DNA of 64,000 nucleotides, taken from contig NZ_CP108055.1 of the NCBI RefSeq assembly GCF_036174265.1, positions 1,550,001 to 1,614,000 on the forward strand, written 5' to 3'. The position numbers and the translations under genes were made by a program. Positions 17,424 to 26,715 of the stretch are shown piece by piece (the stretch's first letter is position 1; every line of letters starts with the position of its first letter). The notes below the pieces were generated by a model. That model did no database searches, was not told the DNA's origin, and worked only from the letters and a program-made list of their open reading frames with translations. Source of the DNA: Streptomyces sp. NBC_00285. GTDB taxonomy: Bacteria > Actinomycetota > Actinomycetes > Streptomycetales > Streptomycetaceae.

Positions 17424-18697
17424 CGGGACATGACGCCGGCGCGGAGCGCACGTTCGCGGCGCTGCCGCCCGCGCACGGGCGGGGTTTCGCCGAGACCTGG
17501 TGGGGCCGGGCCTGGCTGCGGGCGCTGGAGGACGCGGCGGTGGACTCGGCGCAGGTGAAGACGGGCCGCAGCCTCGCGCGCCGGGGTGCGGTGGGCGCAG
17601 TATCGGTACGCGCCGGACGCATCACTGCCGTCGTCCAGGACCGCGACCGGAGCGCGCACCGGGCCGATGTCCTGTTGGCCGAACTGTCGGCCGAACAATG
17701 GGACCGTTTCCTCGACATGGCCGCCGAACGGGCAGGGCACGTCGCCGCGCTGCTGGACCGGGAGATGCCGCCCCATCTGGTAGAGGACGCGGCCGCCGCG
17801 GACATCGAACTGCTGCCGGGGTTGGGCGATCTGGAACCGGAGTGCGACTGCGGTGCGTGGGACCACTGCGGCCACACGGCGGCCCTCTGCTATCAGGTGG
17901 CCCGCCTGCTGGACCAGGACCCGTTCGTGCTGCTGCTGATGCGCGGACGCGGCGAGCACGCGCTCCTGGACGCCCTGCAGGCCCGCAGCGTCACCTCCAC
18001 AAAGGAGCCTGCGGCCGCCGCGGAGACGGAAGGCGTCGATGCCGCCGAGGCCTACGTGGCGGGCGGCATCCTGCCGCCGCTGCCCGCAGCCGCCGAGCTG
18101 CCCCAGGAGCCCGGTCTGCCGCCCTCGCTGGACACCGAGGCCCCGCCGGGACCGGGAGTGGACCCGGCCGCGGTCCGTCACCTGGCGGCCAGGACCGCCG
18201 TAGAGGCTCATCGGCTGCTCGCGGAGGCTCTCCGGCCGCTGCCCGAACACCCTGTCCACGTCACCGAGTTGACCGCCACTCAGGACGCGGTGCGGCTTGC
18301 CGTGGCCGCGCCCGACCAGGACGTCACACGACGGCTCGCCGACGGGTCGGGGCGCGGCCCGGAAACCCTGGCGGACGCCACACGTGCGTGGGGCCTCGGT
18401 GGTGCGGCGGCGCTGTCCGTGCTGGAGGAGCACTGGGCTCCCGACCGCGAGACACACGTACGCGCGTGTGCCGCTGTTGACTCGGCCTGGGACGAGGACG
18501 AGAGGCCACCGCTGCAGCCGGCCGGCAACCGGTGGACGGTCAGCGGGGGCCGCACCCAGATACGTCTGGGACGGGACGGTCGGTGGTGGCCGTACCGGAG
18601 GGAACAGGGACGCTGGCTGCCGGCGGGTCCGGCCGCCCTGGATCCGGCGACCGCTCTGGCCTCGGCTGAGCTTGCCTCAGCCGAACCTCAGCGGTAG
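17420..18697 (+). CDS. SWIM zinc-finger protein
   Basis: This 425-residue protein carries a SWIM zinc finger near residues 139-152 (CDCGAWDHCGHTAALCY), matching CxCxnCxH. In bacteria such proteins are typically encoded next to SNF2 helicases, exactly as here, and probably help target the motor to DNA or RNA. The ATG overlaps the helicase stop codon by 4 nt (ATGA). The C-terminal half is alanine- and proline-rich with a final tryptophan-rich beta segment. The gene overlaps the 3' end of the convergent P450 gene by 21 bp. Confidence 0.9.
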   Translation: MTGHDAGAERTFAALPPAHGRGFAETWWGRAWLRALEDAAVDSAQVKTGRSLARRGAVGAVSVRAGRITAVVQDRDRSAHRADVLLAELSAEQWDRFLDMAAERAGHVAALLDREMPPHLVEDAAAADIELLPGLGDLEPECDCGAWDHCGHTAALCYQVARLLDQDPFVLLLMRGRGEHALLDALQARSVTSTKEPAAAAETEGVDAAEAYVAGGILPPLPAAAELPQEPGLPPSLDTEAPPGPGVDPAAVRHLAARTAVEAHRLLAEALRPLPEHPVHVTELTATQDAVRLAVAAPDQDVTRRLADGSGRGPETLADATRAWGLGGAAALSVLEEHWAPDRETHVRACAAVDSAWDEDERPPLQPAGNRWTVSGGRTQIRLGRDGRWWPYRREQGRWLPAGPAALDPATALASAELASAEPQR

Positions 18698-19852
18698 TTC
18701 GGCCAGGCCACGCAGAAGGGTGCTGCTGCGCCAGGTCAGCGTGTCGGGATCGGTCGCGAAGGCGAGAGTGGGCCGGTGACGCAGCAGCAGGCGCAGGGCG
18801 ACGGCCGTCTCCACGCGGGCCAGCGGGGCTCCCAGGCAGTGGTGCAGGCCGTGGCCGAATCCCAGGTGCCCACGCGCGGGGCGCCGTACGTCGAAGCGGT
18901 CGGGCTCGGGAAAGCGGAGCGGGTCGCGGGAGGCGGCGGCGAGCGAGACCAGCACGGAATCGCCCGCCTCGATCCGGGTGCCGCCGATGTCGAGCGGTCG
19001 GGCGGCGAAGCGGAACGCCGTGGCGTGCACAGGCGAGTTGTAGCGCAGGGACTCCTCCACGGCGGCCTCGGTGAGGGCCGGCTCGGTACGGAGCAGGGCG
19101 AGTTGGTCCGGGTGGGCGAGCAGCGCGTGGACGGTCGTGGAGATCAGGTCGACCGTCGTCTCGTGGCCCGCGACGAGGATCAGGAAGGCCATGCCGAGGA
19201 GTTCCTCGGAGGTGAGGTCGGCGGCTGTCGCGAGGTCGCCGAGCAGGCCCGTCGCCCGCTCTGCACGGCTTGGCGAGATCAGGTCGGCGAGGTACCCGGT
19301 CAGTGCGGCCGCGGCGGTGCTCGCGGCCTCGGGCGAGGTGGGTATGACGAGTTCGTCGGACCATGCGTGGAAGACCGCGCGATCGTCTGCGGGTATGCCC
19401 AGAAGGTCACAGATCACCGTGACCGGCAGCGGCAGCGCGTACCGGGTGACCAGGTCAGCCGTTCCCTGTTCCGGCAGCGCGTCGAGGAGTCGCAGCGCTA
19501 CGGCTTCGATCCGCGGGCGCAGTGCGGCGATGCTCCCGGTCGTGAAGCGGGCCGCCACCGCTCGGCGCAGCCGGGTGTGCTGCGGGGGCTCGGTCTGGAG
19601 CATGTTGCGGCCGATGGCGTGTCCGCCGTCACCCTGCCAGGACGCGGAGTGGCGGATGTCGTTGCTCAGGCGCGGGTCGGTCAGCGCGGCCCTCGCCGCG
19701 TCGTGCGTGACGACGAGCCAGCTCTCGCCGCTTCCTGGGACGAGCACGCGGTGCACAGGGCCCTCGGCCCGCAGCGCGGCGTAGACGGGGTACGGGTTCG
19801 ACGCCAGGTCGTGGCCGTCCGGAGCCAGTTCCTCCAGGGTGGGCGCGGGCAT
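18677..19852 (-). CDS. Cytochrome P450
   Basis: This 391-residue bacterial class I P450 has the oxygen-binding I-helix motif AGHETT near residue 229, the K-helix ExxR motif in EESLR and the heme-thiolate loop FGHGLHHCLGAPLAR near residue 338. Length and motifs fit soluble CYP107-like enzymes. It would need ferredoxin partners; none is adjacent. It lies 24 bp downstream of the patatin gene on the same strand and is likely co-transcribed and controlled by the divergent TetR. The substrate is unknown. Confidence 0.94.
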   Translation of the reverse strand: MPAPTLEELAPDGHDLASNPYPVYAALRAEGPVHRVLVPGSGESWLVVTHDAARAALTDPRLSNDIRHSASWQGDGGHAIGRNMLQTEPPQHTRLRRAVAARFTTGSIAALRPRIEAVALRLLDALPEQGTADLVTRYALPLPVTVICDLLGIPADDRAVFHAWSDELVIPTSPEAASTAAAALTGYLADLISPSRAERATGLLGDLATAADLTSEELLGMAFLILVAGHETTVDLISTTVHALLAHPDQLALLRTEPALTEAAVEESLRYNSPVHATAFRFAARPLDIGGTRIEAGDSVLVSLAAASRDPLRFPEPDRFDVRRPARGHLGFGHGLHHCLGAPLARVETAVALRLLLRHRPTLAFATDPDTLTWRSSTLLRGLAELPLRFG

Positions 19853-19876
19853 GGTGATTCCTTTCGATCGCGGTCC

Positions 19877-20749
19877 TCAGGCCTGTGTCGTCCCGGCCGG
19901 TCTGCGTCGTTCGTCGCGCCAGACCTCGTGCACCGACCCCGCGAGTGCCGTCGCCTGGGCATGGCCGGCCCGGGCGGCCGCGGGGCGGCGCGCGTCGGAC
20001 GTCATGTCACGTCCCATGGCCCGGCGTGCGGCGTGGTCCGGGGTCACGAGGGTGACGTGGGCACCTTCGGCGGTGAGCGTCGCCGCCTGCTGTCCCGCAC
20101 TGGAATGGGGACCCACTGCGGTGGGGATCGGGGCGATGGCCAGGACATGGCCGTGGCCGCACGCGAGGTGGATGTTGGCCGTGGAACGGCTGCCTCCGTC
20201 CATCCAGCGGCGCCCTGCCGCCGTGACGGGAGGCCAGACCACGGGGACCGCGCAGCTCGCGGCGATCGCTTCGAGAAACGAGATGCCGGAGTCGGCGCCG
20301 AAGGCCGTCAGTTGCCCTGAGAGAGCGTCGACTGCCGTGATCCGCAGCCCGCGGCCGGGCCAGTCCCGTACGCCACGCAGCAGGGGGCCGAGGGCGTCGT
20401 ACACGTCGGACTCGGGGCCCGTGCGGGCTTTCAACGCGGCTCGTCCGAGACGTCGCACGGAACGCTCCGGGTCGCGGGCACCCAGCGCGGCCCACAGGAA
20501 GCGGAGCGTCTGGGCGGGAGTGACACGAAGGTCCACCCCGTCGGCGCCGGCCAGTTGGCGTTCGTACAGCTCACGCGCGGACTCACCGGCAAGGAGCCGC
20601 GAACCGAAGATCGCACCGGCCGAGGTCCCGATCACGACGTCCGCGCGGACCGGATCGACGCCCGCGTCGCACAGGCCCGCGAGGACTCCCGTCATCCAAC
20701 CTCCGCCGACGGGCCCGCCCCCGCCCAGGACAAGCGCGGTACTGCCCAT
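19877..20749 (-). CDS. Patatin-like phospholipase
   Basis: This 290-residue patatin-fold hydrolase carries the oxyanion loop GGGGPVGGGW at residues 9-18, the nucleophile elbow GTSAG near residue 43 and the catalytic Asp in DGG near residue 190. It forms a Ser-Asp dyad lipase or acyl-hydrolase, probably cytoplasmic because no signal peptide is visible. It is the first gene of a two-gene operon with the P450; GGGAGGGG supports the start. The pairing suggests release then oxidation of a lipid-derived substrate, which is inference. Confidence 0.9.
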   Translation of the reverse strand: MGSTALVLGGGGPVGGGWMTGVLAGLCDAGVDPVRADVVIGTSAGAIFGSRLLAGESARELYERQLAGADGVDLRVTPAQTLRFLWAALGARDPERSVRRLGRAALKARTGPESDVYDALGPLLRGVRDWPGRGLRITAVDALSGQLTAFGADSGISFLEAIAASCAVPVVWPPVTAAGRRWMDGGSRSTANIHLACGHGHVLAIAPIPTAVGPHSSAGQQAATLTAEGAHVTLVTPDHAARRAMGRDMTSDARRPAAARAGHAQATALAGSVHEVWRDERRRPAGTTQA

Positions 20750-20772
20750 GTGCCACCCCTCCCAAATAAATG

Positions 20773-20786
20773 GGGACTACTCCCCA
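20773..20786. promoter_or_regulatory. TetR operator candidate 1 (patatin-P450 side)
   Basis: GGGGACTACTCCCC is a dyad sharing the GGGGA-N4-TCCCC core of the second site 40 bp away. It lies 24 bp before the patatin start codon, where bound repressor would block transcription of the patatin-P450 operon. Confidence 0.65.
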
Positions 20787-20812
20787 CTTCTAGGCCGACG
20801 ATAGCATCACTA

Positions 20813-20832
20813 CCGGGGAGTGCTCCCCGGTA
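20813..20832. promoter_or_regulatory. TetR operator candidate 2 (autoregulatory)
   Basis: ACCGGGGAGTGCTCCCCGGT is a 20-bp near-perfect palindrome (only the central pair breaks symmetry) ending 14 bp before the TetR start codon. With the related site at 20773 it forms a paired operator in the divergent promoter region. Confidence 0.7.
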
Positions 20833-20846
20833 ACGGAGGGGCGAAC

Positions 20847-21527
20847 ATGACGAACGACGCGACGGCACCGGCTCGACGGCGCGACGCGCGACGCAACCGG
20901 GAGCTGCTGGTCGAGGCCGCTCACGAGGTGTTCACAGAGCAGGGGCTCGAAGCAGCTCTGGACGTGATCGCGCGGCGGGCCGGAGTGGGCAACGCCACGC
21001 TCTACCGGCATTTCCCGAGCCGTGCCGCTCTGGTCGACGCGGTCTTCCGCGAACCGCTGGCGGGCACCATGGCCGCCGGCGAGGAGGCCAGGACCGCCAT
21101 AGACCCCTGGGAGGGACTCACCGGCTACCTGAACGCCGTGTTCGCCGTCCTGGCCACCGATCGTGGCACGAACGACCTGATGACCACCCACCTCGAAGGC
21201 GTCGACTCGCTGGGGGCCGTGCACGCCCACAACCGGGCGACCCTGGACCTGCTGCTCGCCCGCGGCCGTGAGCAGGGCAGCGTCCGCGCGGACGTCACCA
21301 CGGAGGACGTCCTGTTCGCACTGGCCGCGCTGGGGCGCGCCGTCCCCTCCCTGGCCACCACCGTCGCCCCGGAGGCCTGGCGCCGTCCGCTGGCCCTGCT
21401 CCTCGACGGTCTGCGCGCCTCACCGGTCACCAGCACCCTCCCCTCCCCCGCACTCACAGCGGGCGAACTCGGGGACGTCCTCCAAGGGCTTGGACCGCAT
21501 CGGGCACCCCGGAGCTCCCCTGAGTGA
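20847..21527 (+). CDS. TetR family transcriptional regulator
   Basis: This 226-residue regulator has a TetR N-terminal helix-turn-helix at about residues 18-62 (DVIARRAGVGNATLYRHFPS), followed by a ligand-binding helical domain. The ATG at 20847 has GGAGGGG upstream. It is divergent from the patatin-P450 operon, and two matching dyads lie between them, so it most likely represses that operon and itself until a lipophilic ligand binds. Confidence 0.9.
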   Translation: MTNDATAPARRRDARRNRELLVEAAHEVFTEQGLEAALDVIARRAGVGNATLYRHFPSRAALVDAVFREPLAGTMAAGEEARTAIDPWEGLTGYLNAVFAVLATDRGTNDLMTTHLEGVDSLGAVHAHNRATLDLLLARGREQGSVRADVTTEDVLFALAALGRAVPSLATTVAPEAWRRPLALLLDGLRASPVTSTLPSPALTAGELGDVLQGLGPHRAPRSSPE

Positions 21528-21560
21528 ACGCACATCCGGCACGGCACACGCGCGTCCGCG

Positions 21561-22013
21561 TCACCCGAGCAGGGAAGGGACCAGCGATTCCAGGTCGCTC
21601 GGGAACTCGCTGGGAATGTCGCTCGGGAACTGCGACGGGAGCTCGCTGGGCAACTCGCTCGGGAGCTGCGAGGGCAGACTGAACGACGGCTTCGGAGATT
21701 GGCTCGTACTGGTGGCGGGCGCCGGCTTCTTGTCCGGTGAGTCGCTGCTCCCCGACGACATGAGGATCACGGCGGCCACCGTGGCGGCGGCCACGATCAC
21801 GATGAGCAGGGCGATCAGTGGGCTGCGGCGCCTTCTCGGGCCCCGCGGCGGCCCCCCAGGGTCGCCGACCGAACCCATCCTCTGGGTCGGCGGCAGACCG
21901 CCGTAGGGATTCGGACCCTTGCGCCCGAAGTCGTCGGGGGGTGGTCCGAAGCCACCGCCCGGAGGCGGCGTGTCACCCGGCGGTCCGGGCGGCTGGGGCG
22001 GTACCGGCGGCAT
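21561..22013 (-). CDS. Proline-rich membrane-anchored protein with Ser/Pro repeat tail
   Basis: This protein of about 150 residues has three zones: a Pro/Gly-rich cytoplasmic part (1-58), a basic stop (PRRRRSP) and one membrane segment near residues 65-85 (ALLIVIVAAATVAAVILM). The extracytoplasmic tail ends in near-identical 4-5 residue units (LPSELPSELPSQFPSDIPSE). Topology is N-inside. No enzyme domain was found. Two overlapping ATGs exist (22013, 22019). The tail repeats are encoded by near-identical short DNA repeats and may vary in number between strains. Confidence 0.7.
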   Translation of the reverse strand: MPPVPPQPPGPPGDTPPPGGGFGPPPDDFGRKGPNPYGGLPPTQRMGSVGDPGGPPRGPRRRRSPLIALLIVIVAAATVAAVILMSSGSSDSPDKKPAPATSTSQSPKPSFSLPSQLPSELPSELPSQFPSDIPSEFPSDLESLVPSLLG

Positions 22014-22176
22014 GGCCATACCGTCCAGAGTCGCCTCGAACCGGTCATGGGGCGACCCCCGCGCGGCAGTTGATACGGACCCATGCCGTGGATCGCATGA
22101 TTCCGGAACATTCCGCGCGGGGGTCGCGACAGGCCGACTCGCTCATGTGCCGTCGTCAACGGTCCGGGCCGGTCGG

Positions 22177-22230
22177 CACGCGCGTGTGCCGGCGACGGAG
22201 GCCACTCACGACCGACGGCACACGCGCGTG
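22177..22230 (-). terminator. xylA terminator hairpin
   Basis: CACGCGCGTGTGCCG (22177-22191) and CGGCACACGCGCGTG (22216-22230) are perfect 15-bp complementary arms around a 24-nt loop. The hairpin starts 8 bp after the xylA stop codon, the right place for a factor-independent or stabilising terminator. Confidence 0.75.
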
Positions 22231-22238
22231 GTCTTCGT

Positions 22239-23551
<1,313 letters not shown>

Positions 23552-24997
23552 ATGTCAGCAGCCGAGGGTCCGCTCGTCGTCGGCGTGGACACGTCCACCC
23601 AGTCCACGAAGGCGCTGGTGGTCGACGCGGCCACCGGCCAGGTCGTCGCGAGTGGCCAGGCACCGCACACCGTGTCCTCCGGGGCCGGCCGCGAGAGCGA
23701 CCCGCGCCAGTGGTGGGACGCGCTCAACGAGGCCCTGCGCCAGTGCGGAGACGCGGCCCGCGAGGCCGCCGCGGTATCGATCGGCGGCCAGCAGCACGGC
23801 CTCGTCACCCTGGACGCCCAGGGCGAGCCGGTGCGCCCGGCGATGCTGTGGAACGACGTCCGCTCCGCGCCCCAGGCCCAGCGCCTGATCGACGAGCTGG
23901 GCGGCCCGAAGGCCTGGGCGGAGCGAACCGGAAGCGTGCCCGGCGCCTCCTTCACGGTCACGAAGTGGGCCTGGCTCGCCGAGCACGAGCCGGAAGCCCT
24001 GCGCGCCACGAAGGCCGTGCGCCTGCCCCACGACTACCTCACCGAGCGCCTCACCGGCCAGGGCACGACGGACCGCGGCGACGCCTCCGGCACCGGCTGG
24101 TGGGCCTCGTCGACGGAGTCGTACGACAGCGAGATCCTCGCGCACGTGGGGCTCGACCCGGCCCTGCTTCCCCGCGTGGTCCGGCCCGGCGAGGTCGCGG
24201 GCACCGTCCGCGACGGACATGACCTGCCGTTCTCCAAGGGCACCCTGGTGGCCCCCGGCACGGGTGACAACGCGGCGGCCGCGCTGGGCCTCGGGCTGCG
24301 CCCCGGGGCGCCGGTGATGAGCCTGGGCACGTCGGGCACGGTGTACGCCGTGTCGAAGCGGCGTCCCACCGACCCGACCGGGACCGTGGCGGGCTTCGCC
24401 GACGCCCACGGCGACTGGCTGCCGCTGGCCTGCACCCTGAACTGCACGCTCGCCGTGGACCGCGTGGCGGCCCTGCTGGGCCTGGACCGCGAGGCGGTGG
24501 AGCCGGTCTCCGGGGTGACCCTGCTGCCCTACCTGGACGGCGAACGCACCCCGAACCTACCGAACGCCTCGGGACTGCTGCACGGACTCCGCCACGACAC
24601 CACCGGCGGCCAGCTCCTCCAGGCGGCCTACGACGGTGCCGTACAAGCCCTGCTCGGAGCACTGGACCTGGTGCTCGACGAGGACGCGGACCGCTCGACG
24701 CCACTGCTGCTGATCGGCGGCGGCGCCCAGGGCGCGGCCTGGCGGCAGACCGTACGACGGCTCTCGGGACGCCCCGTCCAGGTGCCCGAGGCCAAGGAAC
24801 TGGTCGCGCTCGGCGCCGCCGCGCAGGCCGCCGGCCTGCTGACCGGCGAGGACCCCGGCGCGGTCGCCCGACGCTGGAACACGGCCGCCGGGCCGGTGCT
24901 GGAGGCCGTGGAGCGGGACGAGGAGACGCTGGCCAGGATCGCCGGGGTACTCTCCGACGCGGCGCCGCTGCTGGAACGGGGGACGCAGACCGGCTGA
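23552..24997 (+). CDS. xylB: Xylulokinase
   Basis: This 481-residue FGGY-family kinase phosphorylates D-xylulose to xylulose-5-phosphate. VVGVDTSTQSTKALVVD is the first nucleotide-binding motif, GGQQHGLV the substrate loop and GTGDNAAAALGLGL carries the catalytic Asp near residue 235. The ATG at 23552 is preferred (AAGGGAG 8 nt upstream) over an upstream start. Its product is the substrate of the phosphoketolase encoded at 47855-50239. Its last codons are part of a tandem repeat that extends into the intergenic region. Confidence 0.97.
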   Translation: MSAAEGPLVVGVDTSTQSTKALVVDAATGQVVASGQAPHTVSSGAGRESDPRQWWDALNEALRQCGDAAREAAAVSIGGQQHGLVTLDAQGEPVRPAMLWNDVRSAPQAQRLIDELGGPKAWAERTGSVPGASFTVTKWAWLAEHEPEALRATKAVRLPHDYLTERLTGQGTTDRGDASGTGWWASSTESYDSEILAHVGLDPALLPRVVRPGEVAGTVRDGHDLPFSKGTLVAPGTGDNAAAALGLGLRPGAPVMSLGTSGTVYAVSKRRPTDPTGTVAGFADAHGDWLPLACTLNCTLAVDRVAALLGLDREAVEPVSGVTLLPYLDGERTPNLPNASGLLHGLRHDTTGGQLLQAAYDGAVQALLGALDLVLDEDADRSTPLLLIGGGAQGAAWRQTVRRLSGRPVQVPEAKELVALGAAAQAAGLLTGEDPGAVARRWNTAAGPVLEAVERDEETLARIAGVLSDAAPLLERGTQTG

Positions 24998-25121
24998 CGA
25001 CGGGGACACGGGCCGGCCCAGGACGGGGAACGCAGACCGGCTGACGACGGGGACACGGGCCGGCCCAAGACGGGGTCGTAGCCCGACCCAGGACGGGTTC
25101 GTAGCCCGACCCAGGACGGGA
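24983..25121. repeat. Tandem repeats: 47 bp x 2, then 23 bp x 2
   Basis: A 47-bp unit starting ACGCAGACCGGCTGACGACG spans 24983-25029 and 25030-25076 with few differences; the first copy contains the last codons and stop of xylB. It is followed by a 23-bp unit starting TCGTAGCCCGACCCAGGACG at 25076-25098 and 25099-25121. All units share a (C)CCAGGACGGG core. The array fills almost the whole gap before the ROK regulator gene. Confidence 0.85.
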
Positions 25122-25150
25122 ACGCGGAGCCACTGAGGATCGAGGGAGGC

Positions 25151-26359
25151 ATGACCGCACCGCTGCACGACGCCCACCCGGCGGGTCCCGGCCGCGGCCT
25201 GCCCGACACCCAGCAGGGCATGCGCCGCCGCAACCTGGCCCGGGTGATGCACGCCGTCAGTGCCGAAGGACCGCTGTCGCGTGCCGCGGTCTCCTCGCAC
25301 ATCGGTCTGACCCGGGCCGCGGTGTCGACCCTCGTCGACGAGCTCATACGCTCCGGGCTCCTCGAAGAGCTGGGCCCCGAGCGTCCCGGGAGGGTCGGCA
25401 GACCGGGTTCGGCCCTCGCCGTCAGCGGGCGCGGTCCGGCCGGGATAGGTGCCGAGATCGGCGTGGACCACCTCGCGGCCTGCGCGGTCGACCTGCGCGG
25501 ACAGATGCGCTCACGCGTGGTGCGGTACGGCGCCAATCGCGGCCGCTCCCCCGAGCCGGTGATCGCCGAACTCACCGCCCTGGTACGCCAAGTGGTGACG
25601 GAGGTCGAGGCCGAGGGCCTGTGGCCGGCGGGTCTCGCGGTGGCGGTGCCCGGTCTGGTGGCGCGCAACGCCAGGACCGTCGTGCGCGCTCCCAACCTCG
25701 ACTGGCACGACACGGACCTGGGCACCCTGCTGCCCGAGGACTACCCGCTGACCGTGGGCAACGAGGCCAACTTCGGTGCGCTGGCCGAACTCTGGCTCGG
25801 AGAAAGCACCCCCCACGACTTCCTGCACGTCTCGGCCGAGATCGGCATCGGTGCGGCCCTCGTGGTGGACGGACAACTGCTGCGCGGGACGCGGGGTTTC
25901 GCCGGCGAGCTCGGCCATGTGCCGGTCCGGCCGGACGGCCCCCGGTGCCCGTGCGGCAGTCGGGGCTGTCTGGAGCAGTACGCCGGTGAGGAGGCGGTGC
26001 TGCGGGCGGCCGGCCTGGAGCCGGGCGAGGACCGCGTCGGTCTGCTCGCCCAGCACGCGGCGGACGGCGACGAGGAGGTGCGAGGCGCGCTGCGCGAGGC
26101 GGGCGAGGCGCTCGGTATCGCGCTGACCGGAGCGGTCAACCTGCTGGACCCCGAAGCCGTGGTGCTGGGCGGCGCGTTGTCCGGGCTCGCGCCCTGGCTG
26201 CTGCCGTCGCTGCAGGACGAACTGGCCCGGCGCACGGCCGGCCCGGCCTGCCCGGTGACCGTGTCCCGGCTGGGTTCGGAGGGGCCGTTGCTCGGGGCCG
26301 CGCACTCGGTCGTGCGGGCTGTACTGGACGATCCCGCGGTTGTGGGCGAACGGACCTGA
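25151..26359 (+). CDS. xylR: ROK family transcriptional regulator of xylose genes
   Basis: This 402-residue ROK protein has an N-terminal winged helix-turn-helix (about 22-80, LSRAAVSSHIGLTRAAVSTL) and a sugar-kinase-like ROK domain. The latter includes the zinc-binding motif with CPCGSRGCLEQYAG near residue 275 and GFAGELGHVPV just before it. By position after xylB it is the likely xylose-responsive repressor of xylA and xylB. CGAGGGAGG precedes the ATG. The ligand is inferred from neighbours. Confidence 0.9.
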   Translation: MTAPLHDAHPAGPGRGLPDTQQGMRRRNLARVMHAVSAEGPLSRAAVSSHIGLTRAAVSTLVDELIRSGLLEELGPERPGRVGRPGSALAVSGRGPAGIGAEIGVDHLAACAVDLRGQMRSRVVRYGANRGRSPEPVIAELTALVRQVVTEVEAEGLWPAGLAVAVPGLVARNARTVVRAPNLDWHDTDLGTLLPEDYPLTVGNEANFGALAELWLGESTPHDFLHVSAEIGIGAALVVDGQLLRGTRGFAGELGHVPVRPDGPRCPCGSRGCLEQYAGEEAVLRAAGLEPGEDRVGLLAQHAADGDEEVRGALREAGEALGIALTGAVNLLDPEAVVLGGALSGLAPWLLPSLQDELARRTAGPACPVTVSRLGSEGPLLGAAHSVVRAVLDDPAVVGERT

Positions 26360-26392
26360 GCCCCGGCCGCGTCACCCCGTCGGGTGAGCGAG

Positions 26393-26419
26393 TTGTCCAC
26401 ATCCCCAAGGTTGTCCACC
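26393..26419 (+). promoter_or_regulatory. Pair of DnaA-box-like sites
   Basis: TTGTCCACA at 26393-26401 matches the nonamer reported as preferred by Streptomyces DnaA; TTGTCCACC follows at 26411-26419, 18 bp apart, in the same orientation. They lie about 90-115 bp upstream of the short ORF before the acetamidase gene. Alternatively the repeat GTTGTCCAC is the site of another regulator. Confidence 0.4.
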
Positions 26420-26508
26420 GAAACACCAAGCACACTTCTGCCCCATCGGCAGGCGCCGTACCGTGATCCACACGAGGCACACAGCCGCCGTGAACAGCGG
26501 AGTCGGGG

Positions 26509-26715
26509 GTGCACAACATGTCAAGGAACAGGGCTGCTCGGCCGCGGCGCGACGTCATCGGGCTGCGCGAGATCCGGCTCCGCCGCATCACGGCCATGGC
26601 CGACACCGCCCGTGTCCCCACCGCCGACCCCCAGACCACCGGAGCCCGGATCACCCGTGTCCACCTCGCGCATGTCCGCCCCGACGAACCCACGCAGAAC
26701 GGAGCCGTGCAGTGA
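26509..26715 (+). CDS. Short basic protein coupled to acetamidase (hypothetical)
   Basis: A 68-residue ORF, rich in Arg in its first half (RNRAARPRRDVIGLREIRLR), with no recognised domain. GGAG with 6-nt spacing supports the GTG at 26509; an ATG at 26518 is the alternative. Its stop codon overlaps the start of the acetamidase gene (GTGA), strongly suggesting translational coupling. It may be a regulatory leader ORF or a small partner protein. Confidence 0.5.
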   Translation: MHNMSRNRAARPRRDVIGLREIRLRRITAMADTARVPTADPQTTGARITRVHLAHVRPDEPTQNGAVQ

